8,329 nucleotides of DNA, from contig JAGBHJ010000232.1 of assembly GCA_017935525.1 (NCBI GenBank), positions 1-8,329 of the forward strand, given 5' to 3'. Source of the stretch: Clostridia bacterium (GTDB lineage: Bacteria; Bacillota; Clostridia; HGM11327). The notes beneath the pieces are model-generated. The model did no database searches and was not told the origin of the DNA. It saw only the letters and a program-made list of their open reading frames with translations. The first letter of the stretch is position 1. Each line of letters starts with the position of its first letter. Positions 1 through 6,311 of this stretch are shown here, in pieces. The position numbers and the translations under genes were made by a program.

Positions 1-125
1 ATAAAAGAAGACAGCTTATCAACGACGAGCTTTGCGCAAGGATACAGGTCATCCGAAATAAGGTTGAGCAAGGCACTGAGGACGAAGCGATCACTGTTGT
101 CAGCAGAATTCCGAGAGAAGAATGA
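1..125 (+). CDS. C-terminal end of an unidentified protein (partial, 5' end outside window)
   Basis: Reading from base 3, an open frame of 40 codons ends at the TGA at 123-125, six bases before a strong terminator hairpin. That placement is the main reason to believe this frame rather than the overlapping frame 1, which runs on through the hairpin into the rubrerythrin gene. The visible tail is charged and helix-like (KRRQLINDELCARIQ near its start) and ends in VVSRIPREE. No domain, motif or membrane segment can be recognised, so no function is proposed. The gene converges on rubrerythrin and shares its terminator. Confidence 0.55.
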   Translation, partial: KRRQLINDELCARIQVIRNKVEQGTEDEAITVVSRIPREE

Positions 126-130
126 GAAAA

Positions 131-170
131 ACGGGGTGCTTTTGACGGCACCCCGTTTTGTTTTGCTTTT
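131..170 (+). terminator. Bidirectional rho-independent terminator
   Basis: A perfect 9-bp stem ACGGGGTGC (131-139) / GCACCCCGT (148-156) encloses an 8-nt loop. It is followed on the plus strand by a T-rich run (157-170, TTTGTTTTGCTTTT) and on the minus strand by TTTTTCTC (130-123). It lies between the stop of the plus-strand partial gene (125) and the stop of the minus-strand rubrerythrin (173), so it probably terminates both converging transcripts. Confidence 0.9.
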
Positions 171-172
171 TA

Positions 173-835
173 TCAATAGTTTTCTGCGTGAACCTCAAAG
201 TAAGCCTGAGGATGTGCGCAAGTGGGGCAGAGCTCGGGAGCTGCTGTGCCAACAACGAGGTGTCCGCAGTTGCGGCATTCCCATACCTTAACCTCGCTCT
301 TTGCGAATACTTCAGCTGTTTCAACGTTCTTCAAAAGCGCTCTGTAACGCTCCTCGTGATGCTTTTCGATAGCGGCAACCAGACGGAACTTTTCTGCCAG
401 CTCGTGGAAGCCTTCTGCATCTGCAGTTTCTGCAAAGCCTGCGTACATATCTGTCCATTCGTAGTTTTCATCCTCGGCAGCGCTCAAGAGGTTTTCAGCT
501 GTCTTGCCGATGCCTGCCAGCTCCTTAAACCACAGTTTTGCGTGCTCTTTCTCATTATCAGCAGTCTTGAGGAAAAGTGCTGTGATCTGTTCATATCCCT
601 CCTTCTTTGCCACAGAAGCGAAATATGTATACTTATTTCTTGCCTGTGACTCTCCTGCGAATGCTGCTTCAAGATTCTTTTCTGTCTGTGTGCCTGCATA
701 CTTTGTAGCGGGCTTTGCTACTTCCTGGATAAGCTCCAGCTTGTCGCCCTTTGCCTTGCATACGGGGCAAACGGGTGTTTCGTTTTCTGCTACGTCAAAA
801 ATAACGCCGCAAACCTTACACTTGTACTTCTTCAT
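173..835 (-). CDS. Rubrerythrin with rubredoxin-like domains at both ends
   Basis: A cytoplasmic non-haem iron protein that in this family reduces hydrogen peroxide in anaerobes, taking electrons through rubredoxin-type iron centres. At 220 aa it is longer than classical rubrerythrin (about 190 aa). Residues 1-35 form a rubredoxin-like knuckle (C6, C9, C23, C26). Residues about 50-170 are the ferritin-like four-helix diiron domain with ligand candidates E62 (GESQARNKY), E95 and H98 (EKEHAK), E123 and E126 (ENYEW), and E157 and H160 (EKHH). Residues 182-215 are a C-terminal rubredoxin domain (C187, C190, C203, C206). The ATG start has AAGGAG (850-845) 9 nt upstream. It is the last gene of the minus-strand run, 56 nt after ldhA, and ends at the bidirectional terminator. 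It may be read from the operon, from its own promoter, or both. The family call is firm; the peroxidase role is inferred from the family. Confidence 0.95.
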   Translation of the reverse strand: MKKYKCKVCGVIFDVAENETPVCPVCKAKGDKLELIQEVAKPATKYAGTQTEKNLEAAFAGESQARNKYTYFASVAKKEGYEQITALFLKTADNEKEHAKLWFKELAGIGKTAENLLSAAEDENYEWTDMYAGFAETADAEGFHELAEKFRLVAAIEKHHEERYRALLKNVETAEVFAKSEVKVWECRNCGHLVVGTAAPELCPTCAHPQAYFEVHAENY

Positions 836-858
836 ACGGTGTTTCTCCTTATAAATGT

Positions 859-887
859 ATTATATAATAGGCTTGACCTATAATATT
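859..887 (-). promoter_or_regulatory. Possible promoter/operator in front of rubrerythrin
   Basis: On the minus strand a consensus TATAAT -10 lies at 864-859, about 24 nt upstream of the ATG, but the hexamer 17 nt further up (AATATT, 887-882) is a poor -35. Between them lies an inverted repeat, ATAATAGG (864-871) / CCTATAAT (877-884), with seven of eight positions complementary and a 5-nt spacer. A poor -35 with a palindrome across the spacer is consistent with a regulated promoter. It is AT-rich like a Fur/PerR-type site but does not match the published PerR consensus well, so the regulator is unknown. Confidence 0.4.
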
Positions 888-891
888 CTTA

Positions 892-1866
892 TTAAAGCTC
901 TCTGTCGCAGTCCTCGCAGTTTGTAGCGCAGAGGATGTTTTGCACCGTTGTGCTTGCGATGTTGTCCAATGCTTCCTCCGTAAGGAATGCCTGGTGTGAG
1001 GTTACGATGACGTTTGGCATGGAGAGCAAGCGTGCCAGAGTGTCGTCGTTCATAATGTGTCCCGAATTGTCCTCAAAGAATATACTCTCCTCCTCGTCGT
1101 AAACGTCAAGGCAGGCAGCGCCGATCTTTCTGGATTTGATGCCCTCCAGCAAAGCCTCGGAGTCGATAAGTGCGCCTCTTGATGTGTTTACGATCACAAC
1201 GCCCTTTTTCAAAAGGGGGATCGTATCTGCGTTGAGCATATTGTGAGTTTCTGCCGTCAGCGGACAATGGAAAGAGATTATGTCGCTCTGCGCAAAAAGC
1301 TCCTCAAGGCTGACGTATTTGCAGGGGAGGGACTGATCGGGGAATTTATCATACGCAAGGATGTTCATGCCAAAGCCTTGGCAAATGTTCATGAATATCC
1401 TTCCGATCTTACCCGTGCCAACGACTCCCACGGTCTTGCCGTGAAGATCAAAGCCCGTGAGGCTGTTGAGGCTGAAGTTAAAATCCTTTGTGCGGATGTA
1501 CGCCTTGTGGATACGTCTTACAGACGTCAAGAGCAACGCCATTGCGTGCTCTGCCACCGCGTAGGGGGAATATGCAGGCACGTGCAAAACTCTCAGCTTG
1601 CCCTCGGCGTGCTTTAAGTCAACGTTGTTGTAGCCCGCGCATCTGAGGGCCACTATTCTTATGCCGAATTCATACAGCTTGTCAATGACCTGGGCGTTTA
1701 CGGTGTCGTTTACAAATACGCAAACGCCGTCGTATCCCTTTGCAAGGTCAACTGTATCGGGATTCAATTTTGTTTCAAAATACTTGAATTCAATGCCGTT
1801 TTGAGAGCCGTACTTTTCAAAGGACGGCTTGTCGTAGGGCTTTGCGTCAAAAAATGCGAATTTCAT
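892..1866 (-). CDS. ldhA: D-lactate dehydrogenase (NAD-dependent, LdhA type)
   Basis: Reduces pyruvate to D-lactate with NADH, regenerating NAD+ in fermentation. The 324-aa protein follows E. coli LdhA almost end to end: RCAGYNNVDL, VPAYSPYAVAEHA, the Rossmann dinucleotide motif GTGKIG (about 150-155), CPLTAETHNML, NTSRGALID with catalytic Arg230, DVYDEE with the expected catalytic Glu259, and TSHQAFLT with catalytic His291. The C-terminal tail is Cys-rich (NCEDCDREL). The start chosen is the ATG at 1866, because AAAGGAG (1877-1871) lies 4 nt before it and homology begins there (MKFAFFDAKPYDKPS). An upstream in-frame TTG at 1884 overlaps the preceding stop and has no better ribosome site. It begins 14 nt after the nucleosidase gene, so cotranscription is likely. 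Other 2-hydroxyacid dehydrogenases are possible, but the LdhA-specific blocks make lactate the best call. Confidence 0.93.
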   Translation of the reverse strand: MKFAFFDAKPYDKPSFEKYGSQNGIEFKYFETKLNPDTVDLAKGYDGVCVFVNDTVNAQVIDKLYEFGIRIVALRCAGYNNVDLKHAEGKLRVLHVPAYSPYAVAEHAMALLLTSVRRIHKAYIRTKDFNFSLNSLTGFDLHGKTVGVVGTGKIGRIFMNICQGFGMNILAYDKFPDQSLPCKYVSLEELFAQSDIISFHCPLTAETHNMLNADTIPLLKKGVVIVNTSRGALIDSEALLEGIKSRKIGAACLDVYDEEESIFFEDNSGHIMNDDTLARLLSMPNVIVTSHQAFLTEEALDNIASTTVQNILCATNCEDCDREL

Positions 1867-1880
1867 AATGCTCCTTTGGG

Positions 1881-2558
1881 TCAAAAACCTTTTATAATGT
1901 TGTCTGCAATCTCAACACATATTTCCGCAGAGCGCTCCACCTGCAGGGCGAATTCCTCAGCACCACCCTCAACGGAATCGCTGACTGTCTTTATCAGCAG
2001 GCAGGGGATGCCGTTTCTGTTGGCTGTGATGAGTATTCCTGCAGCCTCCATCTCGCATATGTCAGCGGAAAACTGTGAATGTATGCTGCGCTTTTCGTCA
2101 GGATCTGCAACAAATTTGTCCGCTGAAGCGCAAACTACCGACTTAAGGTGGGGGTACATACTTTTTGCATGGGCAATAAGCTCTTTTGATGCCTCAAAAT
2201 AAACGCTGTCAGTACCGGGGTACTGTCCTTGAGGATAATGGAGCCCCTGGGAGCCGTCAAAGCCGTAATGAACCACCTTTTCCACGATGCAGGTCTTGGC
2301 AAGCGCCATTTCCTCGGTAAGTCCGCCAACCACGCCGAAATTCACGATCATCTCAACGCCGAATTCGCTGATGAGCATCTGTGTGCCTGCCGCGGCGGCG
2401 ATCTCGCCAATGCCGCAATTCAGCACGTAAAGCTGATAGCCGTCTGCGTTGTATACCATCAACCGCATTCCCTTGTGGAGCAGCTCCTCTTGGGGCGTGC
2501 CGTATTTGTTCAGCACGGCGTTGATCTCAACCGCAACGATCATTCCTATTCTTTTCAT
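1881..2558 (-). CDS. MTA/SAH nucleosidase-like protein (PNP/UDP phosphorylase superfamily)
   Basis: The superfamily cleaves the N-glycosidic bond of nucleosides. The closest recognisable group is 5'-methylthioadenosine/S-adenosylhomocysteine nucleosidase (MTAN, mtnN), which recycles SAM by-products in the cytoplasm. Seen in the 225 aa: GIGEIAAAAGTQMLI (about 49-63), VNFGVVGGL (72-80), CEMEAAGI (168-175) with the ribose-contacting Met170/Glu171 pair, and IKTVSDS with Asp194 matching the MTAN catalytic Asp. The N-terminus is unusual. MTAN has GAMEEE with catalytic Glu12, whereas this protein has VAVEIN, which places Asn13 at that position in an ungapped alignment and leaves Glu11 nearby. The exact substrate is therefore uncertain and no gene symbol is given. 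The ATG has GAGGGA (2569-2564) 5 nt upstream and lies 12 nt after tldE. Confidence 0.8.
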   Translation of the reverse strand: MKRIGMIVAVEINAVLNKYGTPQEELLHKGMRLMVYNADGYQLYVLNCGIGEIAAAAGTQMLISEFGVEMIVNFGVVGGLTEEMALAKTCIVEKVVHYGFDGSQGLHYPQGQYPGTDSVYFEASKELIAHAKSMYPHLKSVVCASADKFVADPDEKRSIHSQFSADICEMEAAGILITANRNGIPCLLIKTVSDSVEGGAEEFALQVERSAEICVEIADNIIKGF

Positions 2559-2570
2559 ATTATTCCCTCA

Positions 2571-3845
2571 TCAGATAACGGATATACCTTCAAAAAGTGC
2601 TTTTTCGGGGCCGTAGTAGCTTGATCTTGCAACTCTGTTGACGGAAAGCCTTGCGGTTGCAAGTACCTCGCTGAGCTTACCGGAAATGGATATTCCCGTA
2701 ACGGGCATAGTGGTTTGTCCGTCAAAGTAGTAACCCAGCCTTACCTCGCCGCCGATGTAATCGTTATAAATATCCAGCTGGAGTCCTGACATGGACACGC
2801 ATTCGATGTACGGAGCCTTTTTGATGTCGTCATCTGTCAGAGTTCCTGCCTCCACCTCAACGCAGGGCAGAGCACCTGTAACGGGAAGCTCCAGATACTG
2901 CGCCCAACGGCTGGCACCAAAGTAATTGATTATTTCGCCGTCCTTTATCAAGGGAGTATCCACCAAAGTTACGCCCGTTGCATCAAAGAATGCGGAATTT
3001 GTACAGCCCTTGATGCTGCCTCTTGCAGTCAGGGAAATAGGGTCACCGCCTGCACCCTTTTGCAGGTTGTCGCCCTTTTTGTATGCGTTCTGTGAGAAAT
3101 ATACTGCGTTGTAGCTCAGCTCACCCGTTATCTCGTGGAAAAGCTCCTGCAGCTCGTCTGCGTTAAGCAAAAGATTGCAGTTGATGGGTACGTTGGGCTT
3201 TTGCGCCTTGCTTCTTGCGGCAACCTCTCTCATGGACTGTGCGATCTCGGCAGTTACCGCCTTGGCGTCAAACTCGGAGAATTTGAAGAACTTATACAGC
3301 TCAACGGATTCACCCTCGTTCCACGTGGGGATGGCTTCCACCATTGCCGTGTACTTAACCTCGCTCTTTTTAATGCCGCGGCTGTTTTCCACAGTAATGA
3401 TATTCTTGTTTATGAACACCTCAAGAGCGTTGATGGAGCTGTTTACCTCGTTATCTGCGGCAAAAACTGCATCTGCAACTGCTGCGGCAAGCGCCTTTGG
3501 CTCGTAGCTTGTAAAATTGGAGCTCATCTCTTTGGCAAGCTCCTCGTTCTGCGGAAGCTCATAAGCCTTGTTGTCAACCAGCAGAGCCTTTTCTGCGGCT
3601 TGAGCCACCTTTTCTGCCAGTTGATCTGCTGTGGTGGATGCAAAGACGTTAAAGCTTGCATCGCCCAGCATTCCGTCGTGCTCTGCGTATACGGTAACAG
3701 AGGTGTCCGTTGTGGAGGTGCTCCTTACCGTTTCCAACGCTCTGCCCACAAAGAAAAGCTCGTAGGAGTCAGTCTGAGTGGTGTTTATTCTGTAATCGGA
3801 TACCGATGTATTCTTTTTGATAATGTCTGCAATATTGTAATTCAT
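2571..3845 (-). CDS. tldE: TldE/PmbA-family subunit of a TldD/TldE peptidase
   Basis: The 424-aa partner of TldD. In the known enzyme the two subunits form a heterodimer that degrades unfolded peptides and, in some bacteria, trims leader peptides; TldD carries the zinc site and TldE usually lacks it. The family call rests on the position directly after tldD, the TldD/E-like mixed N-terminal domain, and C-terminal blocks such as KGAGGDPISL (263-272), TLVDTPLIKDGEIINY (293-308) and VRLGYYFDG (368-376). The zinc-motif position reads LFHEITGEL (H237, E238, E242), so the first two residues of HExxxH are kept and the last is Glu. The Cys/Gly motif near the TldD C-terminus is absent. The start ATG at 3845 overlaps the tldD stop as ATGA, with AAAGGTG about 8 nt upstream inside tldD, so translational coupling is likely. 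Confidence 0.85.
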   Translation of the reverse strand: MNYNIADIIKKNTSVSDYRINTTQTDSYELFFVGRALETVRSTSTTDTSVTVYAEHDGMLGDASFNVFASTTADQLAEKVAQAAEKALLVDNKAYELPQNEELAKEMSSNFTSYEPKALAAAVADAVFAADNEVNSSINALEVFINKNIITVENSRGIKKSEVKYTAMVEAIPTWNEGESVELYKFFKFSEFDAKAVTAEIAQSMREVAARSKAQKPNVPINCNLLLNADELQELFHEITGELSYNAVYFSQNAYKKGDNLQKGAGGDPISLTARGSIKGCTNSAFFDATGVTLVDTPLIKDGEIINYFGASRWAQYLELPVTGALPCVEVEAGTLTDDDIKKAPYIECVSMSGLQLDIYNDYIGGEVRLGYYFDGQTTMPVTGISISGKLSEVLATARLSVNRVARSSYYGPEKALFEGISVI

Positions 3846-5242
3846 GCCAGCTTCACCTTTACCTTTAACGCAGGGCCACCGTCAGAAACTCTGACCCATT
3901 CCTTATATCCCTTACCGCAGGAGCCTGCGCCGATGACCTTAAAGTCGTCGGATACCATGCTGATGGACTTTAACAGATCGGGTACGTAGCCACTCATAAC
4001 AACGGGGGATACCCAGTTGTCCGTCAGCTTTCCGTCAACGATCTCTATGCCGTATTCTGCGGTGCACTGTATCTGCCAGTTTTTGGGGTCTTCCATGCCG
4101 TTGTTTGTTTCAAACAGCATATAGCCGTGCTTGATGGATGCTATCATGTCCTCCAGCTTGTCATTACCTGCCTCAAAGAAGGTATTTGTCATTCTGGAAT
4201 AAGCCTTGCGCTTAAATGACTGGCGTCTGCCGTTGCCCGTGGGCTGGGTACCCAGCTCGCTGGCGGAGATAAGGTCAGAAATACCGCTGACCAGAATGCC
4301 GTCCTTTATGATCTGTGTGTCGTGAGCCAACACGCCGTCATCGTCAAAGAAGTACGATGCAGAGGAAACTGCGCTTGCGGCGCCGTCACGCATATTGCAT
4401 ATGGGGGATGCAACGTAGTCGCCCACGTATTGCTTTGCCAATGCTCTGTCCTTTACAAACTGGTCCATTTCCACGCCGTGGCCAAATGCCTCGTGAGCAA
4501 TAAGACCCGATATGGAGGGGTCTGTAATAACGTCGTAAACACCGGGCTTGATGGGTGTTGCCTTTGCCAGGTGATAGAGCTTGTCAATAAGCTTATCCAT
4601 ATGGCAGGGAAGCTCTGTCATTACATCCTTGATAGAGTCGGAATACGCAAACTCCCTTGCGGATACGATCTTATCGCCACTCTTGTAGACCGCCACCATA
4701 AAGCCGTTTATCCAGGAGTAGCACTGGTCCAGCTCCTTGTTCTTTGTAATAAATAGCTTGGAAACGTTAAAGCCCGAAATTGCGGTCACCGCATTTACGA
4801 TGCCCTCATCCTTGGCAAGAATGTCGTCCTTTGTCCTTTTGCAAAAATCAAGTATGTCCTTGTCCGCCACCTTGCCGTAGTCACCCTCGCGGGAGAATGA
4901 CTTTACCATGGGATCATCCTTTACTGTGCGGCAGGTAATAGTTTTATCGTCCAATGACGGGTCAATAGCCGCTGATGCGAGTATTTTTTCTGCCGTGGCG
5001 TCAACGTCGCCAATGTTGTCCAGAGAATATTCGTAAAACGCCTTGCCGTTATGAAGCTTTACAACAAAGCCGCACTCGGAAAGATTGCCCTCACCGATTG
5101 TGGTGCTGCTTTTGTTTGCGGAAACGGAAAAGCTCTTTACGTCCGAGCCCAAAATGCTGACGTAGCCGAACTTTTCTGAAAGTCTGGCAACAAGCGCCTT
5201 GCAGCTATCTCTTTGTGAATCTAAAAACTGAGAAAATGCCAT
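3842..5242 (-). CDS. tldD: TldD-family zinc metallopeptidase subunit
   Basis: The catalytic half of the TldD/TldE peptidase, 466 aa, cytoplasmic, with no signal peptide. The zinc motif HEAFGH (H250, E251, H255) is intact within LIAHEAFGHGVEMDQF. The third-ligand cysteine region near the C-terminus is also present as GAGSCGKGY (Cys442), followed by the family's GGPAL segment. Residues 1-200 form the substrate-cleft domain (SANKSSTTIGEG at 41-52) and 235-466 the catalytic domain, which includes ETNNGMEDP (378-386). Length agrees with the family (about 450-480 aa). The ATG at 5242 has AAAAAAGGAG (5258-5249) 6 nt upstream, and a near-consensus promoter lies about 80 nt upstream. It is the first gene of the minus-strand run and overlaps tldE by 4 nt. 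No leader-peptide substrate is visible in the window, so a general peptide-turnover role is as likely as peptide maturation. Confidence 0.93.
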   Translation of the reverse strand: MAFSQFLDSQRDSCKALVARLSEKFGYVSILGSDVKSFSVSANKSSTTIGEGNLSECGFVVKLHNGKAFYEYSLDNIGDVDATAEKILASAAIDPSLDDKTITCRTVKDDPMVKSFSREGDYGKVADKDILDFCKRTKDDILAKDEGIVNAVTAISGFNVSKLFITKNKELDQCYSWINGFMVAVYKSGDKIVSAREFAYSDSIKDVMTELPCHMDKLIDKLYHLAKATPIKPGVYDVITDPSISGLIAHEAFGHGVEMDQFVKDRALAKQYVGDYVASPICNMRDGAASAVSSASYFFDDDGVLAHDTQIIKDGILVSGISDLISASELGTQPTGNGRRQSFKRKAYSRMTNTFFEAGNDKLEDMIASIKHGYMLFETNNGMEDPKNWQIQCTAEYGIEIVDGKLTDNWVSPVVMSGYVPDLLKSISMVSDDFKVIGAGSCGKGYKEWVRVSDGGPALKVKVKLA

Positions 5243-5483
5243 TATTTGCTCCTTTTTTGTCGTATGTTAAGAGGCAGGAGGCTATATCACTCTGCCGTGC
5301 CGCCCACTTTCCTCAATACTATTATTATAGCACAGATCTGCAGTAAAATCAATATATTTGCAGACTTTGCAAAAGATTTTTGCGAGAGACGTAAATTGCT
5401 GAAATTATAGCGAAGTTAATGTATATTTAACGTAGCGGTACTACAATAATCCTATCCGATAACGATGGAAAAGAGGTTTACGC
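5243..5483. other. Divergent intergenic region between tldD and the deacetylase
   Basis: About 240 nt holding the tldD promoter (5352-5324) and two inverted repeats: GCAAAA-GAT-TTTTGC (5369-5383, perfect 6-bp arms) and GTTAA-N7-TTAAC (5415-5431, perfect 5-bp arms). A TACAAT sequence at 5442-5447 is a possible -10 for the plus-strand deacetylase, but no good -35 stands at the right distance. GAGG (within AAGAGG, 5471-5476) precedes the deacetylase ATG. A 48-codon plus-strand frame (5264-5410) has no ribosome site and overlaps the tldD promoter, so it is not called as a gene. Confidence 0.6.
5324..5352 (-). promoter_or_regulatory. SigA-type extended -10 promoter of the tldD operon
   Basis: On the minus strand, TTGATT (5352-5347) is followed by a 17-nt spacer and TATAAT (5329-5324), with TG placed one base before the -10 as in extended -10 promoters. 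The -10 is perfect and the -35 matches four of six positions. It would start transcription near 5317, giving a 5' leader of roughly 75 nt before the tldD ATG. It probably drives tldD through ldhA and possibly rubrerythrin, since no hairpin terminator was seen between these genes. Confidence 0.85.
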
Positions 5484-6311
5484 ATGAGAAAGATAATATT
5501 AAAATTCCCCGGTGGAAGGTATAAAGCGTTTACAATGAGCTTTGACGACGGACTTAAGTCGGACAGACCCATGGTGGAGCTGTGTAAGAAGTACGGATTA
5601 AAGGCAACGTTCAATATTTGCAGCGGTAATTTTGGCAGGGGAGACTGCGTTGACGAGGATGAGGCTGTGGAGCTTTACGACAACGAATACTGCGAGGTGG
5701 CAAGCCACGGCTATGAGCACAGATGTCTGGGCAAGATCCCCGTGCCCGATGCAATGATGGACGTGGTGCAGGACAGGATCAAGCTGGAGCAGATGTTTGG
5801 CAAGCTTGTCCACGGGCATATATATCCCTACGGCAATTATACCGACGACGTCAAGACCATGGTAAGGCTGGCAGGCTTTGAATACTGCAGAACGGCGGTG
5901 GATTGCCAATCGTTCCTTTTGCCAAAGGATTGGTACGAATGGAACCCAACCTCCCACATAGGCGTGCCCGCCGCACAGGAGCTGTTGGATAAGTTTTTGG
6001 CGTACAACGAAAGCTACTACGAGGGCGTAGTGTTCTACGTTTGGGCGCACACGTATGAGTTTAAGAATTTCTTCCCTTGGGAAAGAGTTGAGGAATTCTG
6101 CAAGAAGATCTCCGGACATGACGATATATGGTATGCCACAAATCTGGAGATATGCAGATACGTAAAGGCGTACAGAAGCCTTGAGTATTTTGCGGACGGA
6201 ACGCACGTTTATAACCCCACTCAGATCGACGTGTGGATAGGCTGTGACTACGGCACAAAAATGATACCTGCGGGCAAGCTGATTGACCTCAGAACAGGAG
6301 AAGCAAAATGA
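5484..6311 (+). CDS. NodB-type polysaccharide deacetylase family protein (CE4-like), probably cytoplasmic
   Basis: The family removes acetyl groups from N-acetylated sugars with a metal-bound active site. In the 275 aa the motifs appear in order: SFDDG (19-23; Asp21 and Asp22 as catalytic base and metal ligand), SHGYEH (74-79; metal ligands His75 and His79), YPYGNY (114-119), CRTAVD (135-140), and VWAHTYEF (186-193) with the conserved late His189. The N-terminus (MRKIILKFPGGRYKAF) is neither hydrophobic enough nor long enough for a signal peptide, and no membrane segment is seen. Most cell-wall CE4 enzymes are exported, so a soluble intracellular substrate is possible here. The ATG is preceded by AAGAGG about 7 nt upstream. 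The stop overlaps the following PHP gene as ATGA, which implies translational coupling. The substrate cannot be named. Confidence 0.85.
   Translation: MRKIILKFPGGRYKAFTMSFDDGLKSDRPMVELCKKYGLKATFNICSGNFGRGDCVDEDEAVELYDNEYCEVASHGYEHRCLGKIPVPDAMMDVVQDRIKLEQMFGKLVHGHIYPYGNYTDDVKTMVRLAGFEYCRTAVDCQSFLLPKDWYEWNPTSHIGVPAAQELLDKFLAYNESYYEGVVFYVWAHTYEFKNFFPWERVEEFCKKISGHDDIWYATNLEICRYVKAYRSLEYFADGTHVYNPTQIDVWIGCDYGTKMIPAGKLIDLRTGEAK

Noticed and set aside
64..291. Plus-strand frame of 75 codons at the window start
   Set aside because: It runs through the terminator hairpin into the antisense of rubrerythrin and has no ribosome site; the +3 frame ending at 125 fits better.
1866..1884. TTG start for ldhA at 1884 adding six residues
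   Set aside because: The TTG overlaps the preceding stop, the added residues lie outside the LdhA homology, and AAAGGAG directly precedes the ATG at 1866.
3135..3989. Plus-strand 284-codon frame across tldE and the tldD end
   Set aside because: It is antisense to two well-supported genes, Cys/Leu-rich without motifs, and has no ribosome site.
5243..5323. Riboswitch or attenuator in the roughly 75-nt tldD leader
   Set aside because: Only a 5-bp GGCAG/CTGCC pairing with a large loop was found; no known riboswitch core or terminator is visible.
5264..5410. 48-codon plus-strand frame in the divergent region, considered as a small peptide or RiPP precursor for TldD/E
   Set aside because: There is no Shine-Dalgarno sequence before its ATG, it overlaps the tldD promoter in antisense, and it shows no leader/core pattern.
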